Part shown: piece by piece, positions 23,052-32,890 of the stretch
Layout of the letters: each line of letters begins with the position of its first letter
Position numbering within the stretch: position 1 is the stretch's first letter
Assembly: GCA_963971225.1 (NCBI GenBank)
Contig: OZ020267.1
Span: forward strand, 125,888,068 to 125,952,067
DNA: 64,000 nucleotides
Source: Melieria omissa
Taxonomy: Eukaryota; Arthropoda; Insecta; Diptera; Ulidiidae
Direction: 5' to 3'
Program-made: the position numbers and the translations under genes
Notes under the pieces: generated by a model
The model's input: only the letters and a program-made list of their open reading frames with translations
Databases searched by the model: none
Told to the model about the DNA's origin: nothing

Positions 23052-24555
23052 CTTTCTAAAACATTTTAAAACTTTCCCATCATCCATCTGGTGCAACTAA
23101 AAATTTTGTAAATCTACTCGTAAATTGCAAAGACTGATTCAATGTTTAAAATGTTTGAGATATGTAAATTAGCTGATGATCCCAAAAGAAACTGTCAACT
23201 TGCCATGAGGTCTCCTGTCAAAAGTTAAGTAAAGTTTGTGTTGGTGTTTAGATACTGTAATTTCAATAAAATTAATCCAAACAAAAACCCACAAAAAGGT
23301 CAAGAAATTAAGTTTTTTATGACTATTCATCCATCCATGAAAATTGGCTGAAAAGGCTGACATGTTGAAGATTCAAGTTTATAGTTTGTGTAAATAATTT
23401 TTCAAATATTAGTTTAGTTTTTTGAACACCACAATTTTAGGTGATAAATTTTATTTATTTATTTTTATTTACTTAGGTTCAGGTTTTATTTATTTATTCA
23501 GGTTTTCACATAAGTAAGACTTGTTTATATTTTGGCTATACTTATGAGTAACTAGTGAGCAAGGACATCATATCTAAAATTGTGTAATTGCATTCGTTCA
23601 ATCGGCGTTCGCAACGGTTTCCAACAGCCCACTGATGCGATTTCGCGGCAATTGCCATAAGCGCGCAAATTTAATTTAGTTTATTTATTCCATCACAAGC
23701 AAAAACTTCATTTGCTACAAGCTGAGCTGAGCGTACGCTCGCTTACTCAATTAGGTGCATTACCTTCGTTCCGCACGTTCTCGGATTCATGCAATCATTT
23801 GTATGCGTTCGCAACTGGGACTCCGCCCAGCGGCAGCGCTGAATGGCGATAAGCGCGTTTAAAAGTGTCGCCATAATTGCTGCCATAAGGATACAATGAT
23901 GGATGAGTTTTTACACTCAACACATTCATGCCATTTTTGCATACATCACACACACAAACACACACATACACTCACGCACAAACAACATGCATCAAAATGG
24001 CTGAGCAGAAGTTGCAATAAAAAGTAAAGAAAAAATTGAATAAATAGTCGGCAGGCGAAAAGGGAGTTAGTTAACGTTGAGTGGAACTAGTGGGGGATTA
24101 TACAAGTGGGACGCTGGTTGTTGTTGGCTGGTGTGAGAAAAAAACACGCCTTTTGGTTTACTTGCGTCAACTTGCACCGCAAATATTTAACTTTAATGCT
24201 TGCAGCGTTGATATATTTCACGTTGGCATGTTGTCGTTTGCTCGCTTTATGACTCTTGTTTGTTTGTTTGTTGAGGTGTTTTTCTTTAATAAACAAAAAC
24301 CTATACAATTAAGTACCTTTAAAGAGTATGAGATGTAAAATATGAATATAAGAAATTAAATAAGTAGTGTTTAAATTAAATAATGTTTAATGTTTATTAA
24401 TGTTTTAAATAATGTTTTAAAACTAGATACAAATTGTAAAAAACAATCTATAAAATATAAACACAAATTTAAATATAAAAATATATAAAAATTACTATAA
24501 TATAATATTTAAGCTAAAAATATATAATATAAAATAATATTTTTTATAAATTTTA
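23052..24555. other. Unique non-coding DNA, GC-richer 23580-24100
   Basis: The island 23580-24100 has six GCCAT or ATGGC words (near 23654, 23843, 23870, 23882, 23930, 23997) and CA microsatellite at 23950-23975. The flanks are AT-rich. No gene is supported. Confidence 0.4.
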
Positions 24556-24557
24556 AC

Positions 24558-25620
24558 TAGCTGGGCCCTGCGGCTTTGCACGCAAGCTCTCCTGTTTCCC
24601 CCGATACGAATTCTTAGCCCATCAGATGTTGATTGAAAAAAAACATGTGTCTAACTATCTTTGATTTCGAGCGTTTTAAAAATTTTGAAGTCAGAAGGCC
24701 CATTAAATCATGTGTTCTCACATTTACTCCAAACAAATTTTTATCTCTTGGTTTGCCATGGTAGATTTAGATATTAAAAAAAATTAAAAGCACGTTTTTA
24801 TTATTTCCCGATTAAAGTGCTTTTGATAAGTTTGAAGTCAGAACGCCCAATAAAGCTTGTTTCTCCATAACAATTTTTAACCCCGTTATTGTTGACCCCG
24901 TTAGATTTTGATTTAAAAAAAAAGTGAAAAACACGTGTCAAATTATTTCTTACTTTCACAAAGTTTGAGGTCAGTGGCTTCATTAATTCATGTTTTCTCA
25001 CAGTTTCTCTATTCAAACATTTAACCCGGCGTTGACCCCGCCCAATTTTAGTATTTGGAAAAATGAAAAACACATATCGCGTAATTTTACATTTGAAGTA
25101 CTTTCATCATGTTTGAATTCAAAAGGCTAAAAAAATGTGTTTCTCCATACATTCTCTTAACCCGTCGCTGATCCAGTTAGATTTCGATTTTGAAAATAAT
25201 GAGAAACGCGTGTTTAATTTTTTTTATTTCAAGTATTTTTACAATTTTTGAAATCAATCAATAGGTCTATCGGGTCATGTTGATTTCGAGTCTTCCCGTA
25301 AACAAATCTTAACCCATTGTTGGTCCAGTTAAATTTTGATTTTTCGAAAAATTATAAAATACGTGTCGAATTACTTTTGATTGAGAGTATTTTCAGGAAG
25401 TTCGAAATCAATATGTCTATTAAATCACTTTTCTTCATACAACACCTTCACACATGTTTTGCCCCTTTACACCCCGAATTTAAAAAAATCCCGTCTTAGC
25501 GGAGGTTCATTTTTCAAGATGTATCTACAGTTCAAATTTCATGTTCGTAGCTACAGCGGTTTGGGCTGAGCGATGATGAATCAATCAATCAATCAATCAG
25601 TCAGTCAATTAGGGCAAACA
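24558..25620. repeat. Six diverged ~143-bp tandem units in a dispersed element
   Basis: Successive copies of a TTTGAAGTCAGAA-like word occur near 24684, 24831, 24964, 25112, 25247 and 25401, so the spacing is 133-154 bases. Each is followed by a (TTTCTC/cc)ATACA, TTAACCC-like, GTTAGATTTTGATTT-like and AAACACGTGT-like sequence. The block starts near ctagctgggccctgcggctt and closes with (ATCA)n/(GTCA)n at 25578-25610. Units differ by many substitutions, so the array is old. No coding capacity. Confidence 0.65.
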
Positions 25621-25700
25621 ATCTATGTATATAAAAATGGAGGCGGTACCACACCCTCTTGTCCAGTGCTCACAACTTTCTTCTAGTCGAATTGTGCTAC
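25621..25700. repeat. Dispersed repeat family B fragment
   Basis: gaggcggtaccacaccctcttgtccagtgctcac is a clear relative of the family B phrase at 26840-26870. It directly abuts the six-unit block. Confidence 0.4.
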
Positions 25701-26578
25701 CACAGAATAAACAGTATACAGAAGGCGCATCTGAAATAATTTTGCGATTTCATTTCAGACGCGGGCGGGAAGCAACAAAGGTGAGGAAAATGTAAAGGGA
25801 ACCGAGAGAGTAAGCGCGAATTGATGTATTGTATACGCATAGATTCGATTTTTGTTGGGCTTTATTCTCATTTCGACAACAACACGCAATGTTGTTGCGG
25901 CTGCGCAAGCCAGCTTGGCTTTACTCGTGCACATTGAAAGTGGTTGATTTGGCAAAGCAATCGCCAAGGCAAATTCAATAGGTAGTTGCAGCATTCTTTG
26001 ATAATTAGCACAACATTGTAGCAATAGTTTTCCACTTATTATCACTTTCTTAATGCGTCTTGGTTGTTTCAATATTTAACACATATATTTCATTGTAGCC
26101 ATTTGTACTTTTTACAACTTCTATTTTACAAGCAGACCAAAAGAACTTAAAATCCATTGAATTTTGGTTTTTCTCGTAGTGCTACCACCTTATGTGCCTT
26201 TGCGATCGCTCAATCAATTTTTGTATGAAACTGCCTCTCCACTTCTTGTTCTTGTTTGTCAAAAAGCAAGCGGAGAGCGAGCACGAGCCAGCACCAACAT
26301 GCAAGCGGCACATCGCTTTGTTGCCCAACAACAACAACCACAGTGTGTGGTGCGCGGTCGCAGCTTCTCAGCTCACGCTCTCGCGCTCTGTGCGTTCTCA
26401 TCCCCTTTACTGCTTCCCCCCGCATCCACAAACGGGTCGTACCGCTGGAACCCGCGAAGAAAATTTTCTTTACACGAGATGCGCATTCTGTATATTGTTT
26501 GTTCTGTGGTGCTACTAAGTGGAAAGTACGTATCAAGTTTCACTGATGTGTGTGTGTACTGCATAACTGTCTGAGCAT
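25701..26578. other. Unique DNA, GC-rich 26180-26470, possible signal-peptide exon
   Basis: The region is non-repetitive and GC-rich in its centre. ATG at 26479 opens 15 codons reading MRILYIVCSVVLLSG, a hydrophobic run like a secretion signal, and GTACGT at 26526 could be a splice donor. The evidence is too thin to call a gene. Larger frames spanning 26164-26574 overlap on both strands and have no known domain. Confidence 0.25.
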
Positions 26579-27117
26579 AAAAAATGTGCCACGCCCTTTG
26601 ACCAACGCCCCATTCCCTCTATTGAAAGATAAGATTAAGTGGTAGGTTCATACCAAGTTTCATTGATGTAGGACTTACAGTTCTGCTGCATAAAAAATGT
26701 GCCACGCCCCTTATTCAACGCCCATAAAATTTTAACAGTAGAATGACACATCTATGAAACGACGGTACACCAAATTTCAATATTGTGCGACTTACAATTC
26801 CGAAGCTATTCCATTTAAAAGATTTGAGTTGTATGGGCGGTGCCACACCCCCTTGTCCAATACCCACCCCATTCCCTCGGTTGAAGGACATGATTAAATA
26901 GTAAGTGTGAATTAAATTTAATTGATGTGTAACTTATGGTTCCAAAGTTATTGTCTAAAAATGTATTCTGGTGACGCCACGCCCCGTTTTCCCGACTTTT
27001 CTTTTTTTATAAACCTTCACGTAACAATTTCGAACAAACCCGCCGAAGGAAGTATCCAAGTTGGTCCAGCCGTTCTCGAGTGATAAGCAGTCGAACGGAC
27101 CACGTTTCATTTTTATA
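26579..27117. repeat. Dispersed repeat family B, tandem partial copies
   Basis: At least three partial units occur, each marked by GTGCCACGCCCC-type words near 26587, 26700, 26830 and 26975 and by phrases like ccaagtttcattgatgta. The end phrase near 27060, tggtccagccgttctcgagtg, is typical of dispersed fly repeats. The Tc1-like element starts in its tail (ttttatata). Confidence 0.5.
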
Positions 27118-27119
27118 TA

Positions 27120-28750
27120 CAGTGGGGAGCAAAACCGTCAACATGTTTACTGAAAGCAGGGGATATCTGCTATAACTTCCATGCCAGTTACAATATCGAA
27201 AACGATTACACATCACAATAAAGCCTGAACTTTCGTCTATTCGGTTATGCAAACAAAACGAATTTATTTCATTTCATAAAAAATTAACAAATCAAAATTC
27301 ACTCAAAAATCATTTTGACAGTTTTCCTCTTGTTACTTAAATAAAATTTTTTATTTTTTTTATTAATATTTGGTCCAAAGACCTTTGTTTTTTATTACAC
27401 TTTTTATGCGTCTGGGCATACTCTCCACCAAGTTTTGAATTATTTCATGTGGTATGCCTGCCCACTCCCTCTTAACTCGATCCCATAGCTCATCCATGTC
27501 GGTGGGGGCATTTTCATATAGTGCCAATTGCCGCTTAACGTATGACCACAAATTTTCAATCGGGTTCAAGTCTGGGCTTTGTGCTGGCCATTGGAAAGTT
27601 TGAAACTTTTGATTTTGAAGCCAAGTTTTGACAATTTTCGCCGTATGCTTGGGGTCCCCATCCTGTTGGAAAATTATTTCTTCGACGGGGTAGGCGCATT
27701 CATCCACAAATTCCGGTAAATTTGTTTGTAGTATATTGAGATAAATCTCTTTTACCATTATTTTCTTTATTGGGACTAGTGGGCCAATATGCCACCACGT
27801 GAAGCAGCCCCAAACCATCAAACTTCCGCCACCAAATTTCACCGTCTCCTTCACCTGCCCGCGCTGAAGGCTTTCATGGGGTCGATGCCAGAAATAAGCC
27901 TTACCATCCGACTGATACCGGTTGATTTTTGTCTCATCCGACCAAATAACCCGTTTCCAGTCCTCTACTGTCCAATCTTTCCGCTCTGTGCAAAACTTCA
28001 ATCTCGCTTTTACATTACGATCAGATAAAGCTGGCTTCTTTTGTTTGATTGCTGCAACCATACCGATCTTGTTCAATGCCCGTCGAACAGTCCATGGGCT
28101 TACTTGATGATGCAACTTAACAGCAGCTTCCCGAGGAGTTCTGCATTCATTTTTGCGAAGTAAGCGTTCAATGACACGTGCGTCTCCATCAGTCAACTTC
28201 CTAGGGCGACCCCCAACATTTACAACTCCCTCCACATTTCGTCGTTTTTTCACATTTATTACCGTTTGGCGGCTTACATTTAGCAGCCTCGATATTTTTC
28301 TTGCGGAATTCCCTTTTTCTATCAAAGCCGCCACTTTATCTTCAAGATCCCGTGATAATTTTTTCATTTTAATTTACACTCCTGTGAAATCCTCAGCAGA
28401 TCGTCAATCGAAGCAAAAGCCAAAACTCGAATGAGATCGCTTCTAATTACACACCTACGATTCAATACAAACGATTTCGAACAATAACTGTAAAAATAAC
28501 GGAGCTTTTCCAGTTGATTTCGCACGGTGCACGGCAGTGGTGCAAAACAGTCAAAATGATTTTTGAGTGAATTTTGATTTGTTAATTTTTTATGAAATGA
28601 AATAAATTCGTTTTGTTTGTATAAACGAATAGACGGAAAGTTCAGGCTTTATTGTGATGTGTAATCGTTTTCGATATTGTAACTGGCATGGAAGTTATAG
28701 CAGATATCCCCTGCTTTCAGTAAACATGTTGACGGTTTTGCTCCCCACTG
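27120..28750 (-). mobile_element. Complete Tc1-like transposon with ~204-bp inverted repeats
   Basis: The element begins CAGTGGGGAGCAAAACCGTC on each strand and is bounded by TA (27118-27119 and 28751-28752). The arms, 27120-27323 and about 28547-28750, match over ~204 bases with only about one indel and three substitutions. The total length is 1631 bp with one open transposase gene. Near-identical arms and an open gene suggest a young, possibly active insertion. Long arms are known from the Minos, S and Paris-type Tc1 relatives, but the terminal sequence was not assigned to a named family. Confidence 0.95.
27363..28367 (-). CDS. Tc1-like transposase (DD34E)
   Basis: 334 codons, ATG to stop with no break. 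Residues ~1-45 form the first helix-turn-helix (SARKISRLLNVSRQTV at 21-36). GGRPRK (52-57) is the AT-hook-like linker, and a second helix-turn-helix follows (TPREAAVKLH and SPWTVRRALNKIG, 77-102). The catalytic triad is D144 in WSDET, D236 in QQDGDPKHT and E271 in NPIENLW, with 34 residues between the last two, which defines DD34E. A glycine-rich box lies at 179-187. Length and motif order match the family's usual ~340 residues. The enzyme would cut and paste the element at TA sites, binding the long inverted repeats on each side. Its start is the first Met after the right arm, leaving a ~180-bp leader. No missing residue was seen, so it could be functional. Confidence 0.96.
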   Translation of the reverse strand: MKKLSRDLEDKVAALIEKGNSARKISRLLNVSRQTVINVKKRRNVEGVVNVGGRPRKLTDGDARVIERLLRKNECRTPREAAVKLHHQVSPWTVRRALNKIGMVAAIKQKKPALSDRNVKARLKFCTERKDWTVEDWKRVIWSDETKINRYQSDGKAYFWHRPHESLQRGQVKETVKFGGGSLMVWGCFTWWHIGPLVPIKKIMVKEIYLNILQTNLPEFVDECAYPVEEIIFQQDGDPKHTAKIVKTWLQNQKFQTFQWPAQSPDLNPIENLWSYVKRQLALYENAPTDMDELWDRVKREWAGIPHEIIQNLVESMPRRIKSVIKNKGLWTKY

Positions 28751-28756
28751 TATATA

Positions 28757-29499
28757 CCAGGTATGCGCCTATAAAACCGGTAACGACATCTAGCGGTAAA
28801 TAGCCGAATATTTATAAACTTCGGAACCGTACCAAATGTCATGTTCACTTCTTCTGTCATATGTCAACAATATTCAGTTCACAATTTGTCAAGTTTCATC
28901 CAACAACGCATTGTTTGACGCTCCGGAAAATGTCGGATTACGTGCCTACAAATTACGATTTGCGGACACAGTTAATTTTGTGGCGTGGTGTCATATGGTA
29001 TGACCTTCTAAAACCTGGTGAAACGGTTAACGGTGAACGTTACCAACAACAATTGGCCGATTTGAACCGTGCTATACGCCAAAAACGCCCAGAATATGAA
29101 GCCAGGCAACACAAAGTGATTTTCCTCGATGACAACGCACCACCACACCGCACTAGAGCCACCAAAGAATTGGTTGCATCGTACAACTGGGAAGCTCTTG
29201 CTCATGCGGCTTACTCACCAGACTTGGCGCCTTCGGATTATCACATGTTCGCATCGATGGGCCACGCATTAACGGAACAGCGCTTCAATTCTCACGCAGA
29301 AGTCAAAAAATGGATCGATGATTGGTTTCAGGCAAAAGACGAAACATTTTTTTGGCGAGGCATCCATAAATTGCCTGAGAGATGGGAAAAATGTGTAGCT
29401 AGCGATGGCCATTACTTTGAAGAATAAAATTGTAATCATTTCCTCACAATAAACGTGTTTTTTCAAAAATAATTACCGGTTTCATAGGCTTCATAGGTT
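28757..29499 (+). mobile_element. Mauritiana-like mariner with internal deletion
   Basis: The left end CCAGGTATGCGCCTATAAAA lies right after TA at 28755-28756. The right end near 29473-29499 is an eroded inverted match (TTACCGGTTTCATAGGC). The remaining ~740 bp carry a fused transposase frame. A full mariner is ~1.3 kb, so ~0.55 kb is missing. It lies only 6 bp from the end of the Tc1-like element, in the opposite orientation. Confidence 0.8.
28930..29427 (+). pseudogene. Mariner transposase, in-frame internally deleted
   Basis: The reading frame starts MSDYVPTNYDLR, like the N-terminus of mauritiana-group mariner transposases, then jumps after about 16 residues straight into LILWRGVIWYDLLKPGETVNGERY, which in the full enzyme lies well past the first catalytic Asp. 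Downstream it keeps FLDDNAPPHRT (second catalytic Asp), AYSPDLAPSDYHMF (third, DD34D spacing) and the C-terminal FFWRGIHKLPERWEKCVASDGHYFEE to a stop. The DNA-binding domain and first Asp are gone, but the frame is preserved and open for 166 codons (189 from an upstream ATG at 28861). It cannot cut DNA alone. A dimerising dominant-negative product is conceivable but speculative. Confidence 0.85.
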
Positions 29500-29589
29500 T
29501 CATAGATTTCAAATATATTAAAATATATATTAAAAAATGGATACGAGCAAGGAGAAAATACGCCAAAACTAACAGTTTTTCCCGATAAA

Positions 29590-29843
29590 GGCGAAAACGC
29601 AAGCCAGACGGCTGTAAATCTGTTTGATGCTGATTCCATAACAGTCAATAACACGCAATTTTGGTTTTTTTCGATTCTATTGTGCTAATTTTAAAGTCAA
29701 CACTATGGTCTGGAAGGCCAATTGTTGAAAAGGTCAATAAAAACACTGCTTCGATTGCCCAGAAGCTAAGTATTGCACATAAAACGGTTCAGAACCACTT
29801 GAATAAAACAGGATACGAAAAAGAAGCTGTGAACATCAATTGA
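29590..29843 (+). pseudogene. Mariner transposase N-terminal remnant
   Basis: Broken plus-strand frames read KGENASQTAVNLFDADSITVNNTQFWF and, after a break, SGRPIVEKVNKNTASIAQKLSIAHKTVQNHLNKTGYEK. This is the paired helix-turn-helix and linker of a mariner transposase, of a different subgroup from the neighbouring element. It stops at a TGA at 29841. There is no catalytic domain and no inverted repeats found. Confidence 0.75.
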
Positions 29844-31783
29844 TATGTGTATAAATACACACATACATGCATACATGATGTGTGTATATGGCAGTGAGAA
29901 TATATTTTGTTATTTATACTTTCAATATAGCAATAAAATATAAATAATAAAATAAAATATTTAGTAGCACTGCCCAGAGTTGCCAAAGGCAAAATGATTT
30001 TTGCAACGATGCAACTGGCATACATAATCCATGCGTATACAACAAAATCATATATGTATGCATTTGTACATTCATATAGATTGCATGAAGTTAGCATTTT
30101 CATGCTTCACATAACATTGTAAATTTTTTTCCATGCATGCAAAAGTATGCGTGCAGTGCGCGTGTGTCTGTATGTGTGTGCGTGCGTTCAATAGTGCAAA
30201 AGTGTCACTTGCCTACAGCACGGCTTCAAATTCCACCGTATTCAATGGGATTGATTGGGATATTTTTTAAATTTCACTTCATTTCGAAGTCGCCAAGACG
30301 CCATTTGTGGCATGTTTGCTGTCACAGTGTGTGTGTGAAGTTAAGCACAAATTCCAGATAGACAGAAATATGCGAGATTATGGCTTAAGTCAGATATTTA
30401 TATTATTTTTATTTGTGTAATTAAGCCTATTTTTAACATAAAGTTATACAATTCAACCAAAACTCGTTCTTATAAATTTCGTGGTAAGAAGCTTTCCATG
30501 AAAGTAATGAAATATTTTCCTTCTTGGATCATTTAGTTCCTACAATGACAAAATTTGTCATTGTGATATCATAGTTTGAAAAAGTTTACCAATTAAAACT
30601 GAGATTTGATCCTGTGTCGCAGGTAGCTAACTATCTCTTAGTACTACCCACCATTCCTCCAACGATAAACAAGGATTCCTTAAGGACTTGAGGTAATTTT
30701 TCTCAAATATTTTACTCACACACACAAGGAACCCAAGAACTTTTACAGAATCTTGTAAACTTGGTGATTTTTCGCTAATAAATTCAATTCAAATGGTCAA
30801 GGAATGAAGAAGTCATTCGAAACCTCTTACGCTTTTACTGGTTTTTAAATAAACTTACTTGCAAAAAATAGTCATTCAGCAATCCAAACTCATACTCGCA
30901 TTCCTTTCGACTTTCTTTCTTTCGCAACATAATCAAATTATTTCACCAGGTGGATAATTTTCAAATGTTGGACAATGTGAAGGGTGTTAATTAAATTTCT
31001 CGACCCTGCTCACCAATGCCGGCTACCGTCATTCATCACCGTTGTTCGGATGTCAAATGGTACACAACAATCAGGCGCGCACGCACACACACACACACAC
31101 GCAAAAAAGCAAATATCAACACTTAAGCATTGGTCGGTGTTGTTGGCGTTGTTTGGGCGGCAGCTGAAAATAAGGACGCTGGCCTTTTTTGCTACTCATT
31201 GCAATGTTTTGTAGTGCACGATGACCTTTCGGGACGAGCGTCAAGACATTTGGCAAATTTATTTGAACAAATGAAGCTGAAGAAAACTTGATACCTTGCA
31301 AGGAGTACGCCAGGACATGCCTGCGAGTGGTGATCCGACATCGAATGGGTGGGATGCTTCGCTTTTTTGTTACGTGTTAATGGACGGCAGGTATGCGGGT
31401 TTATATATCAAAGACAGTCGGCGTCGCGCAGCCAGCGCCGTCAATCGTTTTGGGAGCGCAAGACTGTTGAGATTCATAAATCTGACACCTGTTGTGTAGG
31501 TGTCGAGGGGGATAAAAACTCGACGAAGTAAGTAAGTATGTATGAAATTTTACACTTTGTTTTGGTAAAAGGTGTGTGAAAGAAATGTGTTCGATGCTTC
31601 AGAAATTTGTAGTGGAAAAAAGTAAAATTGTTATCTAAGTATGTTCATTGACACGGAACACTTTTGCTACGTTTATTTGTATGGAAAATTCGAAGATTGA
31701 GTGTTAAGGCTTTGTGAAAATGCTTTAATAATTTAGATGATCAAAGATCATTGAAACCAAATCAGCAGTCTATTGGGAGTTCA
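29844..31783. other. Unique non-coding DNA
   Basis: No gene supported. Short CA tracts lie near 31080-31100, with GT tracts around 30160-30185. A GC-richer island lies at 31010-31510, whose overlapping frames have no recognisable domain. Confidence 0.45.
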
Positions 31784-31787
31784 TTAA

Positions 31788-32418
31788 CCCATTTTCGGCC
31801 GCTGGTCGATTTTTCGACCAGCCACTTTGAAGGAGAGTAGCTCTGCACTTAGACATTATGTCTTTGAACTTTTGATGCATAAAATAGCTTTGATCTTTTG
31901 GTAACCCCTCCAAATTATAATTTTTTTTTTAAAGATAAATTTAGAGATGTTGGCGAAGGCACGAAAAAAAGCATTTTTTTAGTCATATTTTGAAGATTCT
32001 GAAAAATATATAACCTTTTCAAATTATCTATTAATTATTGATTATTTACGAAGCCTAAAGACCAAATTACCACAATCAATTGATATCCATAAGTTTATGA
32101 AAATATTTTTAACCCTTCAGCACCGCGTACTTTTCAGGGGTCGAAAAATCGACTATTGGCCAGAAGTCGTCATGTATGCACATATGTAAGCCAACAATTG
32201 TTTGTTTTCATGCTTGATTATTATCTGACTAAAACTATATACCTACATATATATTTGTTTTTATTTGAAATTCAATTTTTATTTATTTATAAAAAAATTT
32301 TGTAAAAATAAAAAAACACAAAAAAAATACAAAAATATTCTTGATTAAGGTCCTAAATGTAAGTCCTTAAAAGGAATTAGAAAAATATTGGCTATTTCTG
32401 GTAGCGGCCGAAAATGGG
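31788..32418. mobile_element. piggyBac-type MITE (TTAA duplication)
   Basis: TTAA lies at 31784-31787 and 32419-32422. The ends are CCCATTTTCGGCCGCT and its inverted copy AGCGGCCGAAAATGGG. A subterminal hairpin GGTCGATTTTTCGACC occurs at 31803-31818, and a related GGTCGAAAAATCGAC-type copy lies inside near 32138-32153. A TTAA target plus a CCC start is the hallmark of piggyBac elements. The 631-bp AT-rich interior has no transposase. Confidence 0.85.
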
Positions 32419-32422
32419 TTAA

Positions 32423-32888
32423 AGAGTTCATTGAATTCATCATTAGATAAATTGAGAAACTGAATAAGAAAAGGGCAATACCTCAGTTAAGTGCACCACT
32501 GGATAACGTATGAGAACCTAGGGATTCTTTGACCCATAGGCAGGCAAAGTATTGTTAATTACAAATCTATCATAAATAGGACCTCCGCAGCTGGGGTTTT
32601 CACTCAAGACACGGTCTTCCTATTACCAAATGTCATCTTGCTGGCTAAAAACCACCTGCTGTTCGAAGATTTACCGAAACAGACCACATAGCCGATCATA
32701 CCTTTTCGTTTCCATAAAGTTGGTGACTAATTATCTGCCGTATTCATCACCATCCTTCTAATCACGTCATATCAACCAGATGTCCATGACTAATGGTCCA
32801 CCACTTGTTCTATTTTATAAACGGAATGCACATCCTTTTATTAGTCAAAGTGGGTCACTGGTACCCAATGTGTGCAACTGTCTCATCA
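32423..32888. other. Unique non-coding DNA
   Basis: No gene or repeat boundary recognised. Confidence 0.4.
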
Positions 32889-32890
32889 TA

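Noticed and set aside
24558..25620. CRISPR-like array
   Set aside because: The units are long, diverged and lack short identical repeats with unique spacers; the genome is animal.
26164..26574. 136-codon frame as a gene
   Set aside because: It lacks a native early ATG, overlaps an antisense frame of similar length, and has no domain; only a small part was kept as an exon candidate.
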